A stretch of 64,000 bases of DNA from Alphaproteobacteria bacterium (GCA_024742275.1 JANSYS010000019.1:1-64000), one strand, 5' to 3'. Positions 19,517 to 31,294 are shown, counted from the stretch's first letter. A program made the numbers and translations. Notes: generated from the letters alone by a model not told the origin.

Positions 19517-22500
19517 ATGAATAAAATATTTCTTAATAATATTGGTGATTTAGGTGAGGCACAACGTGCGAGCTATTATAGATTTTTATCTAGAGGAATT
19601 AAAGAAGAATTATCAAATTTTCAAAACCCTTTTTCTAAAAAGATTAAAGTTCCAACACGAACAACAAAAAAAAAAGTAGTTTGTTTTGTTTATATTTATC
19701 CGAATGAAGTAAAGTTGTTAGGACCATCCATAAGTATGGATATTGCACTAAAACGAGATATAACTTATTCAATTCAACTATATGTACCTGGAGAATATTC
19801 GTATTTATATGATGAGAAACTTGATGCAAAAAATGTTTTATTTTCAAAAAATGAAGGTACTAAGTTAACTTCTAAAAAAACGATAAAAACTATAGAAAAG
19901 AGAATTAGAGTAAAACAAGATCTTCTATTTGGTGAAATTCCATTAATGACTGAAGAAGGAACTTTCATAATAAATGGCTGTGAACGTGTTGTTATTAGTC
20001 AAATAATTAGAAGTCCAGGAATTTATTTTAAAAAAGAATTTACACAGACAGGTAAAGTAAATTATTTTGCACAATTAATTTCTAACAAAGGTATTTGGAC
20101 AAAGATTCATTTTGATACAAAAATTAATAAAGAAACAACAGAAGAAGAAGATCGTATTTATATTGATCTAAAAGATCTAAAAATACGTACTTTTGATACC
20201 CTTGAAAAAAAGGAAGAAAACGATAATGATAAACTTTTTATTTATGATTTAATACGTTACTTTGGTTTGAGTTATGAAGAAATTGAAGACAGCTTAAAAT
20301 ATCCATTACATTTTTCAAAAAACCACCAATTAACAAATCAGGAAAATGATGGTTCCGAAGAAGAATTAGAAGAAACTGCCTTTCTTATTCGAAATATTTT
20401 GTGTAATCAAAGAATAGGATGTTTCTCTATTGGTGAAACTGGACGTTATAAAATCAATAAATGTTTAGGTTTAAATTTACCAAAACAAATAACTTATTTA
20501 ACTTCACATGATTTAATTGGAATTATTAATGGGTTAATCGAATTGAAGTATTATGACCGCGCAGCGGATGATATTGATCATATTAAAAACAAACAAATTA
20601 GATGTGTTGGCGAATTATTACAAAATCAAGTTCGTATAGGATTACAGCGCTTAGAAAAAAATATTCGTGAAGGAATTATTGAACCAAAAAATCAGAATTT
20701 AAATTTTAAATTTGAAACACAAGCTGAATTAACCGAATGGATCGTGGATCCACGTTCTATTTCAACTTCGATAAAGGAATTTTTCAAAACAAGTCAGTTG
20801 TCTCAATTTATGGATCAAATAAATCCTTTAGCTGAATTAACTCATAAACGGCGAATAACAGTTTTTGGTCCAAATGGTTTAAAACGTGATCATATTAGTA
20901 CCTCAATCCGTGATATTCACCCAAGTCAGTATGGTCGTTTATGTCCAATTGAAACACCTGAAGGTCAAAATGCAGGGCTTATTAATTCAATTGCTATGCA
21001 TAGTCGGGTAAACTCTTTGGGATGGATTGAGACCCCTTATTTTTTAATGAATAATGAAAAAATATTATGTGATAATCGTCCAATCTTTTTAAATCCTCAA
21101 CAGGAATCTGAAACTAAAGTTGGATTTTGTGATATAAGTGTTAAAACCTCAAACAAAATTAATATTGATTTTTTATCGGTTAAAGAAGATTATTCCTTTG
21201 GTATAAAAAAACCCAAAGATTTAAATTTTATAACTACTTCTCCAATTCAAATTATGTCTTTGGCAACAGCTCTAATTCCATTTATTGAACATGATGATGC
21301 CAATCGAGCATTAATGGGATCAAATATGCAGCGTCAAGCGGTCCCATTAATATATCCTCAAAAGCCTATTGTTGGTACTGGCTTAGAAGCTGCAGCAATC
21401 GTTGATTCCGGGATGATTATAAAAACATATAATCAAGGAACTGTATTGTTCGCTTCTTCAAGTTCAATTATTATTGAAGACTTATTTCAACAATCTATTT
21501 CTTATGGATTAAGAAAATATTATTCTTCTAATCAAGAAACATGTATTAATCAAAGACCACTTGTTTGGGAAGGAGAAAAAGTATTCTCAGGACAAATTAT
21601 TGCTGATGGACCAAGTACACAAGATGGTGAACTTGCATTAGGTAGAAATTTAATGATAGCTTATATGCCTTGGGAAGGATACAATTATGAAGACGCAATT
21701 ATTATTAATGAAAGTCTTATTACTGAAGATTATTTAACTTCAATTCATATTGAAGAACATGAAACAAATTTAACTTACTCAGTAGTTGGTAGTGAAAAAT
21801 TAACAAAAAATTTACCACATTTAACAAAATATATTCGTCGTCATCTTGATAAAGAAGGAATTGTAAATATTGGCTCATATGTTACTGAACATGATATTTT
21901 AGTTGGAAAATTAACACCTTGTGAAGAAGAAACTTCAGCAGAAGCAAAGTTATTAAAAGCATTGTATGGACAAAAGAAGCCGTCTTTTCGAGATAGTTCA
22001 TTGAGGGTACCCCATGGTGTAGCTGGGCGGGTAGTCGATGTTCGAATAGTCTCAACAAATATTATGAGCAAAGATGAAACAGTTATTCCTACATTTTGCG
22101 AAGTTATTCGGATATATATAGCTCAAATTAGAAAAGTTAAAGTTGGTGATAAATTGGCAGGACGTCATGGTAATAAAGGAATAATTTCGAGAGTATTATC
22201 TCGTCAAGATATGCCATATTTACCAGATGGGACCCCAATTGATATTATTTTTAATCCTTTAGGTGTTCCTTCACGTATGAATGTTGGTCAAATATTTGAA
22301 TGTTTACTTGGTTTAGCTGGTGATAAATTAGGTAAACGTTATAAAATAACTCCATTTGATGAAATTTATGGAAAAGAAGCTTCTCGGGTTTTAGTAAACC
22401 AAAAATTAAAAGAGGCTTCTATTAATACAAAGATACCCTGGTTATTTAATTCGACTTCGCCAGGAAAAATATTACTTAAAGATGGTCGAACTGGAGAATA

Positions 22501-23110
22501 TTTTGATAATCCAATTGCGGTTGGAAAAACATATATTTTAAAATTAATTCATTTAGTTGAAGATAAAATTCATGCACGCGCAACAGGTCCATATGCGATG
22601 ATTACCGAACAACCGCTTGCAGGTAAATCTCAAAAAGGTGGACAACGATTTGGAGAAATGGAAGTTTGGGCTCTTGAAGCATATGGATGCTCAAATACAT
22701 TACAAGAAATATTAACAATAAAATCAGATGATATTGATGGCCGTAATGATATGTATGAATCAATTTTAATTCGAAAAGAAATTCCAAAACCAACACCATC
22801 AATTCCAGAATCTTTTTTGGCATTGATGCGTGAACTAAATTCTCTAGGTTTAGACTTTTCTTTAAATGAAATAAGTGATAGTTTTGGTACAACAACCAAA
22901 ATGATGCAATACAAGCGAGATATTTTTCACGAAATGGAAGCCCGACTAAATTTAAGAGCATTATTGTCAAGACAAAAAGCCGAACATTTTGCAAAATCAA
23001 GTATTTCAGATTCCACTTCTCCTTGGTATCAGGAAAGAAAATTAGAACAAGGAAAAATTTTAAAACGATTACATCAAATCGAAGAAATAAAAAACATAAG
23101 TAATAATTAG
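19517..23110 (+). CDS. rpoB: RNA polymerase beta subunit
   Basis: A 1197-residue catalytic subunit of the plastid-encoded RNA polymerase. Recognised blocks in order: protrusion and lobe with LMTEEGTFIINGCERVVISQ near residue 145, the rifampicin region DQINPLAELTHKRR near residue 435, YGRLCPIETPEGQNAGLINS near residue 474, KVGDKLAGRHGNKG near residue 875, and GGQRFGEMEVWALEAYG near residue 1040. The gene is continuous. It heads rpoB-rpoC1-rpoC2-rps2. Confidence 0.98.
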   Translation: MNKIFLNNIGDLGEAQRASYYRFLSRGIKEELSNFQNPFSKKIKVPTRTTKKKVVCFVYIYPNEVKLLGPSISMDIALKRDITYSIQLYVPGEYSYLYDEKLDAKNVLFSKNEGTKLTSKKTIKTIEKRIRVKQDLLFGEIPLMTEEGTFIINGCERVVISQIIRSPGIYFKKEFTQTGKVNYFAQLISNKGIWTKIHFDTKINKETTEEEDRIYIDLKDLKIRTFDTLEKKEENDNDKLFIYDLIRYFGLSYEEIEDSLKYPLHFSKNHQLTNQENDGSEEELEETAFLIRNILCNQRIGCFSIGETGRYKINKCLGLNLPKQITYLTSHDLIGIINGLIELKYYDRAADDIDHIKNKQIRCVGELLQNQVRIGLQRLEKNIREGIIEPKNQNLNFKFETQAELTEWIVDPRSISTSIKEFFKTSQLSQFMDQINPLAELTHKRRITVFGPNGLKRDHISTSIRDIHPSQYGRLCPIETPEGQNAGLINSIAMHSRVNSLGWIETPYFLMNNEKILCDNRPIFLNPQQESETKVGFCDISVKTSNKINIDFLSVKEDYSFGIKKPKDLNFITTSPIQIMSLATALIPFIEHDDANRALMGSNMQRQAVPLIYPQKPIVGTGLEAAAIVDSGMIIKTYNQGTVLFASSSSIIIEDLFQQSISYGLRKYYSSNQETCINQRPLVWEGEKVFSGQIIADGPSTQDGELALGRNLMIAYMPWEGYNYEDAIIINESLITEDYLTSIHIEEHETNLTYSVVGSEKLTKNLPHLTKYIRRHLDKEGIVNIGSYVTEHDILVGKLTPCEEETSAEAKLLKALYGQKKPSFRDSSLRVPHGVAGRVVDVRIVSTNIMSKDETVIPTFCEVIRIYIAQIRKVKVGDKLAGRHGNKGIISRVLSRQDMPYLPDGTPIDIIFNPLGVPSRMNVGQIFECLLGLAGDKLGKRYKITPFDEIYGKEASRVLVNQKLKEASINTKIPWLFNSTSPGKILLKDGRTGEYFDNPIAVGKTYILKLIHLVEDKIHARATGPYAMITEQPLAGKSQKGGQRFGEMEVWALEAYGCSNTLQEILTIKSDDIDGRNDMYESILIRKEIPKPTPSIPESFLALMRELNSLGLDFSLNEISDSFGTTTKMMQYKRDIFHEMEARLNLRALLSRQKAEHFAKSSISDSTSPWYQERKLEQGKILKRLHQIEEIKNISNN

Positions 23111-23150
23111 TACTAAAGTTTTTTCTATCTATAGTTTTCAAACTAATAAT

Positions 23151-25226
23151 ATGAAGTCAACACAAGAAATTTTAGATCTTGAATTAGCATTATTGAAGCT
23201 TGAAAATCTACATGCTTCTTTTGATTATTTGAGAATTCGTATCGCATCACCTACACGTATTAAAAGTTGGGCTCAGCGAACATTACCTTCTGGTGAAATT
23301 GTTGGTGAAATTACAAGACCAGAAACGATAAATTTTCGAACACATCAACCAGAAGTATATGGATTATTTTGTGAAAAAATTTTTGGTCCTATAAAAAATT
23401 GGAAATGTCGTTGTGGAAAATATAATGGTTTTGTAATTGATCGAATTTGTGATGAGTGCGAAGTTGAAATAATTGAATCACGTGTTCGACGTTATCGTAT
23501 GGGGTATATTGAATTAACGTGTCCTATTACACATCTTTGGTATATGAAAGGAAACCCGAATTATATTCTTACGATCCTTCAGTCATATGATGAAAATCTT
23601 AAAATTGTACAACTTGAAAAAATTGTTTACTTTTCTGGAGGTTCAAAGATACTGGATTCTGAACATCCTCTTTATGAGTTTTGTATTAATGAAAATTATA
23701 AAACAGAAAATGATTTATCAAGGTTTCGAGATACAACTGGAACACCACATCGATTAGAAAACCTTGAATTTCCACTTTTAGCCTTTAGAAAACGTAAAGG
23801 AGCTGAAATTTTAAAAAAGGCTCTGGAGGGTATAAATATAAAAAATGAGATTTCTAAAGCGCGTACAAAGATTATATCAGGATATCAAGCAGATATAGCT
23901 ATTCAAAAACAATGGCAAGAAAAAGATAAAAAAATTATGAAAAGGCTACGCCTTTTAGAAAGTTTTCATGCAACAAAAATAAATCCTAGTTGGATGATCT
24001 TAACAGTATTACCTGTCTTACCACCAAATTTACGTCCTTTAGTGGAATTAGAAAATGGAAGACTTGTTGCAGCTGATGTTAATGAAATTTATCGTCTTAT
24101 TCTTACCCGAAACCAACGATTAGCAGATTTTATTTATAGATTTATTGCACCCGATTTAATTAGTGTTCAAGGTAGGAAATTATTACAAGAAGCAGTTGAT
24201 TCTTTGATTGATAATTCCAGAGTAGGGTCAACTAAAACTCTCTGTTTAAACAATAAAGCTTTGCGTAGTTTAACTGAAATATTAGAAGGAAAGCAAGGTA
24301 GATTTCGTCAATCATTATTAGGAAAAAGGGTTGATTATTCCGGTCGTTCGGTTATTGTTGTTGGTCCCAATCTTCGACTAAATCAGTGTGGATTACCTTA
24401 TGAAATGGCAACGGAATTATTTCAACCCTTTTTGATTAATGAACTCTTAAAAGAAAAGATTCAAGCCCCAAGTCATAATACAAAGTTAGCTCATATTATT
24501 ATTCGTAAAAATAAACCATTTATCTGGCGTTTATTAGAAATACTAACAAAAAAATATTGTATATTACTAAATAGAGCCCCAACTTTACATCGTTTTGGAA
24601 TTCAGGCTTTTAACCCTGTTATTATTTTAGGACAAGCTATTCAATTACATCCTTTAGTTTGTACAGGTTTTAATGCTGATTTTGATGGAGATCAAATGGC
24701 AGTTCATTTACCTTTATATGATTCAAGTCAATTAGAAGCACGTACAATGATGCGACCGTCATATAATTTATTATCACCATCAAATGGTGAAGTGATACTT
24801 AAACCAACTCAAGATATGGTAATTGGCTGTTATTATTTAACATTAATGGTTTCAAACCAAAATTTTATTCTAAAAAAATGGTTTCCTAATGAAAATAATG
24901 CTCTTATAGCATTTTATCAAAAGAAAATAACAATACATACTCCGATTCTTGTAAAATATTCGATTGTTAACTTTTCATTCATTATTAAAGATCAATGTAT
25001 ACAATTTATAAATAGTGAATTTTTATTAAAAGATCAAAATATAAGTATTCATAAAGTTTTTCAAGTTGGTCCAAATAAGGATAAATATTACCTAATAACT
25101 AATATTGGTATTCTAATATGTAATTATAAACAGAATAATACTTATAGTCTAACGGATCTCTTTTTAGAAACTACTCCTGGTCGTTTAATTTTTAGTACCA
25201 ATATAAAAAATATATTAATGAAATAA
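23151..25226 (+). CDS. rpoC1: RNA polymerase beta' subunit, N-terminal part
   Basis: A 691-residue protein with the zinc-binding cysteines near residues 84-103 (KCRCGKYNGFVIDRICDECE) and the catalytic Mg-binding motif NADFDGDQMAVH near residue 504. The stop overlaps the start of rpoC2 by one base (TAATG), which suggests coupled translation. The C-terminal 120 residues are divergent. Confidence 0.98.
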   Translation: MKSTQEILDLELALLKLENLHASFDYLRIRIASPTRIKSWAQRTLPSGEIVGEITRPETINFRTHQPEVYGLFCEKIFGPIKNWKCRCGKYNGFVIDRICDECEVEIIESRVRRYRMGYIELTCPITHLWYMKGNPNYILTILQSYDENLKIVQLEKIVYFSGGSKILDSEHPLYEFCINENYKTENDLSRFRDTTGTPHRLENLEFPLLAFRKRKGAEILKKALEGINIKNEISKARTKIISGYQADIAIQKQWQEKDKKIMKRLRLLESFHATKINPSWMILTVLPVLPPNLRPLVELENGRLVAADVNEIYRLILTRNQRLADFIYRFIAPDLISVQGRKLLQEAVDSLIDNSRVGSTKTLCLNNKALRSLTEILEGKQGRFRQSLLGKRVDYSGRSVIVVGPNLRLNQCGLPYEMATELFQPFLINELLKEKIQAPSHNTKLAHIIIRKNKPFIWRLLEILTKKYCILLNRAPTLHRFGIQAFNPVIILGQAIQLHPLVCTGFNADFDGDQMAVHLPLYDSSQLEARTMMRPSYNLLSPSNGEVILKPTQDMVIGCYYLTLMVSNQNFILKKWFPNENNALIAFYQKKITIHTPILVKYSIVNFSFIIKDQCIQFINSEFLLKDQNISIHKVFQVGPNKDKYYLITNIGILICNYKQNNTYSLTDLFLETTPGRLIFSTNIKNILMK

Positions 25227-28200
25227 TGATTATTACAAGAACAATTACAAAAAAAATTTTAGAAAATATTGTTCAGGAAACATTTTCAAAATTTGGAAAT
25301 GTTTCTTCATCTTCCCTTTTAGATTCTTTAAAATTTTTAGGGTTTTATTATGCAACAAATGCTGGTATTTCGATTAATATAGAAGATTTAAAAACGCCTT
25401 CTGTAAAAAAGAATTTTCTAAAAAATGCCGAAGATGAAGTAAGTTTTGTTAGTAAACAGTGGGAAAAAGGATTTGTATCGGATAATGAACGTTTTCAATC
25501 AATTATTGATAGTTGGAATAGTGCGACAGATTCACTAAAAAATAGAATTATTGAGTATTATCAAAATTTTGATCCAGTAAATAATCTTTATATCATGGCT
25601 TTTTCTGGAGCACGTGGAAATATATCACAAGTTAGACAATTAGTAGGAATGCGTGGATTAATGTCTGATCAAGAAGGAAAAATTATTGATCTTCCTATTA
25701 AAACTAATTTTCGAGAAGGGTTAAGTTCAATTGATTATATAATTTCATCCTATGGAGCACGTAAAGGAATAGTTGATACAGCTCTAAAAACAGCGGATTC
25801 AGGTTATTTAACCCGTAGATTAATTTTTATTGCACAAGATATTATAATTCGTGAAATTGATTGTCATACCTCACAAGGAGTTATTTTCTTTTTGAATAAA
25901 GAAACAAGTATTAATAATCTTATCGGTCGGATATTATTAAAAACTGACAAAAAGATTAATAGTGAAACACAATTTTCAGAAAAGAATAATATTTTAAATG
26001 TGGAAAAACTTAATAGGCTTAAAAAAAATTCTCCCTTAATATTAACTGTCCGATCGCCTTTAACATGCAAAGCAAATAGTTCAATTTGTCAACAATGTTA
26101 TGGTTGGGATTTGGCACAGCAAAGAATTATATCACTTGGTGAAGCAGTAGGGATTATTGCTGCACAATCAATTGGAGAACCTGGTACTCAATTAACAATG
26201 CGAACATTCCATACGGGTGGAATTTTTACTAGTGAATTATTACAACAAACTGTTTCTCCATTTTCTGGAAAAATTATTATACCAAAGGATATTCAAAAAA
26301 CTCCTTATAGAACAAACCATGGTATGATGGTTCTTAGAATTCAACGTGAAACAATTATAATAATATTAAACTGGAAGGGAGAGAAAAGTGAAATTAAATT
26401 AGAAATTGGATCCTTTTTATATATTACAACTTCAACTTTTATTAAAAAAGGGCAACTTATCGCTGAATATTCTTCACGTTCAATTTTACCAGGTACCCGT
26501 CGCTTAAAACCAATAAAAACTCCAATAACAGGTGAAGTTAAATTTGATAATTTGGTAGTTTTATCAAAAGAAAGACAAGAAGATAGACCAATTATTAAAG
26601 TTAATCAAGATGATAGTATCCTTTGGATTGCATCTGGAAAAATATTTTCAATTCCTAAAGAAGCAAAAATAGAACCATCAAAAATTTTAGAAAAGAGTAA
26701 AGCAATTGGTCATTTAAATATTGTAACACCTATACCAGGATATATAGTTTTTGATAAAAATAAAATAACACTTTTTAATCATCAACAATTACATTTAGAT
26801 CTTGAAAATATTTTAAATAATATAGAAAATTATGATCTAAAATTTGCCCTTTTTGTAAAAAAATATCAGTATGTTGATGCTCATACTATAATTGGAAAAA
26901 TTTATTTTTTCTCAAAAACTAGAGGAAAAGTTTATGCAATAAAACAGAAAGAAGCAAGAGATCATACTATTTTATTTTTTGTTACAGAGTCAGATATTTG
27001 GAAGTTATCAACTGACCATACAATAACTCTCTCGAAAAATCTACAAAAAATGGCTTATACAGGAAATTTATTTAATTCAGGGTCGCTATTTAACCAATCC
27101 GGATACTTAATTAGTAAAACGGGATTTAAATTAATTTTTCAACGTGCTTATCCTATTTTTTTAAGTCCTGGTGCTATTCTAAAATATAAACAGGGAGATT
27201 TTGTATACAAAAATCAAACGGTTGCAACCTTAGTAAATACAACTCAACAAAACGAAGATATTGTTCAAGGTTTACCAAAAATTGAAGAGTTAATTGAAGG
27301 ACGTAGTCCAAAACGAAAAGCTATGATAAGTTCAGGTCCATCAATTGTTGTACCTGGTGGTTTATGTAATAAATCACTTCATTGGGTACGTGATAATGTT
27401 TTTAGACAATCAAAAACAATTATCAATTCGAGACAAACGAACTGTGATAAATATGACCAAATTGATACTCTTGCTGAGGTTTTAATAAACTCTGATTATC
27501 GCATCAATGAGCTTTCTTCAAATAATTTTTCTAAGATTTCAAATGATTCTAAAAAAATAAAAACACGAAAAAAATATATCTATATTAATCATTGGGGGAG
27601 AATAACTCGTGGAACTGTTTTATATAATAATAAATTATGGAAATTAAATCCGTTAAAAATTAAAATAAAAGCCCAACCAAAAAAGTCAAAACCTTGGGAA
27701 TTCTTTTTTACAACTTTAAATAATGTACCGGCAACATTTAATTCATTTCGTTCAAGTAGAAAATGGATCGAAGTAGAATCTAATACGGGAAATCAAAATG
27801 TTTATTTTATAAATCCTAAACCACCATATAGTTTAGAAAAGATAACAGAGTTGAATATATTAGATGAAATGTATGAAAATGTTAAAACTGGTGATTTAAT
27901 TGCTAATACGATTAATAATGAACAAGTTTATTTACAGAGTGTTAATTTAACTACAGGTATACGTTTAACCCCTGGAATATGTTCTTTTAATCACTTTGGT
28001 AAATTAATTGATATAGGTGATATTGTTTCAGATGGGATGTTAGACCCACAGATATTACTAAATGCTTTAAATAATTATCATACAACTACAAACAATCAAA
28101 TAATTGGTCCACAAATCAGCATAACAAAATTTCAATTGATTTTAGTCAATTCAATTCAAGCTATATATCAATCACAAGGTGTTAATATTGCAAATAAACA

Positions 28201-28609
28201 TATTGAAATTATTGTTAGACAGATGACTTCCAAAGGGAGAATTAGTTATTCTGGTGATACGGTTTTTCCGATAAATGAACTAATAACAGTAGATTTTTTA
28301 AAGAAAATTCAAAAAAAATTTGTTAATATTGGTTATAATCCTCCAATTTATCAACCTATTTTACAGTCAACAACAAACGCATCCTTAGATAAAAAAGGAT
28401 TTATAGCCGCATCTGGTTTTCAGGAAACACGTCGTATACTTTCAAGGGCAGCAATAGAAGGAAAATCCGATTGGTTAAGAGGATTGAAAGAATCTGTTAT
28501 TCTTGGTAGACTTATACCAGCAGGTTCCGCTTTTTTAACCTATAAAAATTATCTAGATAAAATGTATTATTTTGTAGATGAAAAACAAAAAAATACAAGT
28601 AATATATAA
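25226..28609 (+). CDS. rpoC2: RNA polymerase beta'' subunit, C-terminal part
   Basis: A 1127-residue protein completing beta'. Landmarks are SGARGNISQVRQLVGMRGLM near residue 130, the zinc site CKANSSICQQCYGWDLA near residue 282, and the bridge-helix/trigger-loop region SIGEPGTQLTMRTFHTGG near residue 313. The C-terminal GRISYSGDTVF and FIAASGFQETRRILSRAAIE (near residue 1055) are also present. The middle carries large divergent insertions, as usual in plastids. Confidence 0.98.
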   Translation: MIITRTITKKILENIVQETFSKFGNVSSSSLLDSLKFLGFYYATNAGISINIEDLKTPSVKKNFLKNAEDEVSFVSKQWEKGFVSDNERFQSIIDSWNSATDSLKNRIIEYYQNFDPVNNLYIMAFSGARGNISQVRQLVGMRGLMSDQEGKIIDLPIKTNFREGLSSIDYIISSYGARKGIVDTALKTADSGYLTRRLIFIAQDIIIREIDCHTSQGVIFFLNKETSINNLIGRILLKTDKKINSETQFSEKNNILNVEKLNRLKKNSPLILTVRSPLTCKANSSICQQCYGWDLAQQRIISLGEAVGIIAAQSIGEPGTQLTMRTFHTGGIFTSELLQQTVSPFSGKIIIPKDIQKTPYRTNHGMMVLRIQRETIIIILNWKGEKSEIKLEIGSFLYITTSTFIKKGQLIAEYSSRSILPGTRRLKPIKTPITGEVKFDNLVVLSKERQEDRPIIKVNQDDSILWIASGKIFSIPKEAKIEPSKILEKSKAIGHLNIVTPIPGYIVFDKNKITLFNHQQLHLDLENILNNIENYDLKFALFVKKYQYVDAHTIIGKIYFFSKTRGKVYAIKQKEARDHTILFFVTESDIWKLSTDHTITLSKNLQKMAYTGNLFNSGSLFNQSGYLISKTGFKLIFQRAYPIFLSPGAILKYKQGDFVYKNQTVATLVNTTQQNEDIVQGLPKIEELIEGRSPKRKAMISSGPSIVVPGGLCNKSLHWVRDNVFRQSKTIINSRQTNCDKYDQIDTLAEVLINSDYRINELSSNNFSKISNDSKKIKTRKKYIYINHWGRITRGTVLYNNKLWKLNPLKIKIKAQPKKSKPWEFFFTTLNNVPATFNSFRSSRKWIEVESNTGNQNVYFINPKPPYSLEKITELNILDEMYENVKTGDLIANTINNEQVYLQSVNLTTGIRLTPGICSFNHFGKLIDIGDIVSDGMLDPQILLNALNNYHTTTNNQIIGPQISITKFQLILVNSIQAIYQSQGVNIANKHIEIIVRQMTSKGRISYSGDTVFPINELITVDFLKKIQKKFVNIGYNPPIYQPILQSTTNASLDKKGFIAASGFQETRRILSRAAIEGKSDWLRGLKESVILGRLIPAGSAFLTYKNYLDKMYYFVDEKQKNTSNI

Positions 28610-28640
28610 AAAACATTAAATTATATTTAATATTTACATC

Positions 28641-29357
28641 ATGACTGAAACATTAAATAAAAAAGAAATTGCTAAAGACTATATAAAATCTTCATTACAT
28701 TTTGGTCATATACCAAAAGAATGGAATCCAAAAATGGCCCCTTATATACGATATGAAAAATATGGTTATCATATTTTTGATTTAGTTAAAACCTCAAAGT
28801 TATTGACGCTTGCTGGAAATGTTTTACAAAAAAAAGCAGAAAAAGGTGGAAACTTTTTATTTGTCGGAACCAATAAACTTTCTTCATCAATAATTTCCAA
28901 ACAAGCAGTTCGAGGGAAAAGCTATTATATTAATTATCGTTGGTTAGGAGGGATGTTGACCAATTGGGGTACAATTCAAAAACGAATTGAGCGATTAAAA
29001 CATTTAGAACAACAAGAAAAAGAAGGGAATTTTGAGACTTTATCGAAAAAAGAATATAGTCGTATTCGTAAAGAAATGGACTCTTTAAAACGTTTATTTA
29101 ATGGGATTAAAGATATGACTACGTTACCTGATATGGTTATATTTACAAATCAACAAAAAGATACTTTAGCAATTCAAGAATGTTTAAAATTAGGCATACC
29201 AACAATTTGTATTGTTGATACCAATGGTAATCCAGATTTAGTTCCATATCCTATTCCGGCTAATGATGATTCAAGTTCATCTATTTCTTTTATATTAAAC
29301 TATTTAGTGAATAGAATTTGTGTTGGACATACCAAACATACAAAACAAAGACAATAA
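28641..29357 (+). CDS. rps2: 30S ribosomal protein S2
   Basis: A 238-residue protein. HFGHIPKEWNPKMAPYI near residue 21, YYINYRWLGGMLTNWGTI near residue 97 and PTICIVDTNGNPDLVPYPIP near residue 190 are the S2 hallmarks. It ends the rpoB-rpoC1-rpoC2-rps2 cluster. Confidence 0.98.
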   Translation: MTETLNKKEIAKDYIKSSLHFGHIPKEWNPKMAPYIRYEKYGYHIFDLVKTSKLLTLAGNVLQKKAEKGGNFLFVGTNKLSSSIISKQAVRGKSYYINYRWLGGMLTNWGTIQKRIERLKHLEQQEKEGNFETLSKKEYSRIRKEMDSLKRLFNGIKDMTTLPDMVIFTNQQKDTLAIQECLKLGIPTICIVDTNGNPDLVPYPIPANDDSSSSISFILNYLVNRICVGHTKHTKQRQ

Positions 29358-29666
29358 AAAGTATCCAAATCAATCAAAAAAAAGCGATATTTTATATTCA
29401 TATTGAGGTAAATCTTTGGGTAGAAAAGATATTTTATAAAACTTAAATTTAAGTATTAAGATAACGTTTGAATCTAATTATTTATTTAATTAGGTTACTT
29501 TATAGAGTAATTCATTCTATAAGAAATTTGTGTATTCTTTAAGAATAAAAATTTTTTAATTTAAGATTATTGCGTTGAAAAACCCAAATACAATCAAAAA
29601 TTACTTCGACATTTTAGAACCCTACTAATATAAGTCAATTTTTATAAAGCAAAAAAAAAATTAACT
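29358..29666. other. 309-base spacer at the ancestral tsf site
   Basis: AT-rich with no gene found in it. In red algal plastids tsf sits here between rps2 and atpI; in this genome tsf is intact at 8486-9088. I see no clear tsf remnant in the spacer. It should hold the atp operon promoter. Confidence 0.6.
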
Positions 29667-30374
29667 ATGCAGACATTTATTTTATCGAAAATAGAAGTTG
29701 GATCACATCTATATATAAATATAACTGAAAACCTTCACTTTCATGGAGAAACAATTATTATTTCCTCTCTTGTTGTTTGTTTAATTAGTTTATTATTATT
29801 GTTATCAACAAGTAATTTAGAAAAAATTCCAAGTGGACTACAAAATTTTGCCGAAGTTATTTATGAATTAGTTAAAAGTATTGCATTTTCACAATTAGGT
29901 CCTTCATATTATGCACAATTTTTACCGTTTATTGCAACAATTTTTCTATTTGTTCTTGGATCAAATTGGGCTGGTGCTTTAGTTCCATGGAAATTATTTA
30001 TTCTTCCTGAAGGGGAATTTGCAGCTCCAACAAATGATATTAATACTACTGCTTGTTTAGCAATTTTAACCTCGATTGCATATTTTGGTGCTGGATTTAA
30101 AATAAAAGGTTTAGGTTATTTTGGTCGTTATATTAAACCAAGTGTTTTTTTATTACCAATCAATATAATAGAAGATTTTACAAAACCATTATCATTAAGC
30201 TTTCGACTTTTCGGAAATATCGTTGCAGATGAATTAACAGTTAGTGTAATTTGTTCACTTGTTCCATTATTTATCCCAGTACCAATCATGGTACTTGGTT
30301 TATTTGCAAGTTCAATTCAAGCCTTAATTTTTGCAACCTTAGCAGGTGCTTACATTGCTGAAGTTATTGAATAA
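29667..30374 (+). CDS. atpI: ATP synthase CF0 subunit a
   Basis: A 235-residue membrane subunit forming the proton half-channels. The essential arginine lies in the helix LSLSFRLFGNIVADE near residues 175-189. Several hydrophobic helices and normal length. It begins atpI-H-G-F-D-A. Confidence 0.98.
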   Translation: MQTFILSKIEVGSHLYINITENLHFHGETIIISSLVVCLISLLLLLSTSNLEKIPSGLQNFAEVIYELVKSIAFSQLGPSYYAQFLPFIATIFLFVLGSNWAGALVPWKLFILPEGEFAAPTNDINTTACLAILTSIAYFGAGFKIKGLGYFGRYIKPSVFLLPINIIEDFTKPLSLSFRLFGNIVADELTVSVICSLVPLFIPVPIMVLGLFASSIQALIFATLAGAYIAEVIE

Positions 30375-30425
30375 CAATTGGTTTAATTGTGTTAAAATTA
30401 TACAAGAAATTTGTAGATTCTTTGA

Positions 30426-30704
<279 letters not shown>

Positions 30705-30790
30705 TAATAGTATAGTTTGACTTAGTAAAAAAAATACTAAGCCAAACTTTTATATAATTATACACTTATTAGAAAATTAAAAAACTAGTT

Positions 30791-31252
30791 ATGGATTTTT
30801 CAACAACATTTTTTATAAGTGCTAATGGTTTATTTGATTTTGATTTAACCTTCCTATTAGAAACCACATTATTTATAACCTTTTCTATTATAGTCACAAC
30901 TGTTTTTCTGAACCCTATTTCAAAACAAATTGATAATCGTATAGAATTTATTGATTATACTTTAAGAAAATCAACATTCTTATTAAATTTTGGATATGAA
31001 AGATTAACAACTTGTGTTGGATTACTTACGGAAGAAATAAATGAACTAAATCGTCAAATTAAACTTGTTCGTACCTATACTAATTCTCATTTTGAGACAG
31101 AAGTTCTTAAAGTTCAAAAAGAAAACAATGAAATATTAAGTAAATTAAAAGGCAATCTTGCTATTAAATCAGCATATCTTTTTGCAAATTTAGCTCAAGA
31201 TTTAACAATATTAACAGACGAATTTTTTAAGAAAAAATTCCAATCAAAATAA
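30791..31252 (+). CDS. atpG: ATP synthase CF0 subunit b' (peripheral stalk)
   Basis: A 153-residue protein with one N-terminal membrane helix (residues about 18-42) followed by a long charged helix. The sequence NPISKQIDNRIEFIDYTLRK after the membrane anchor is typical of the b' subunit. It lies between atpH and atpF in the conserved order. Confidence 0.95.
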   Translation: MDFSTTFFISANGLFDFDLTFLLETTLFITFSIIVTTVFLNPISKQIDNRIEFIDYTLRKSTFLLNFGYERLTTCVGLLTEEINELNRQIKLVRTYTNSHFETEVLKVQKENNEILSKLKGNLAIKSAYLFANLAQDLTILTDEFFKKKFQSK

Positions 31253-31294
31253 AATTTGTTATTTAAATATTATAACTAGATCTATATAAAAATT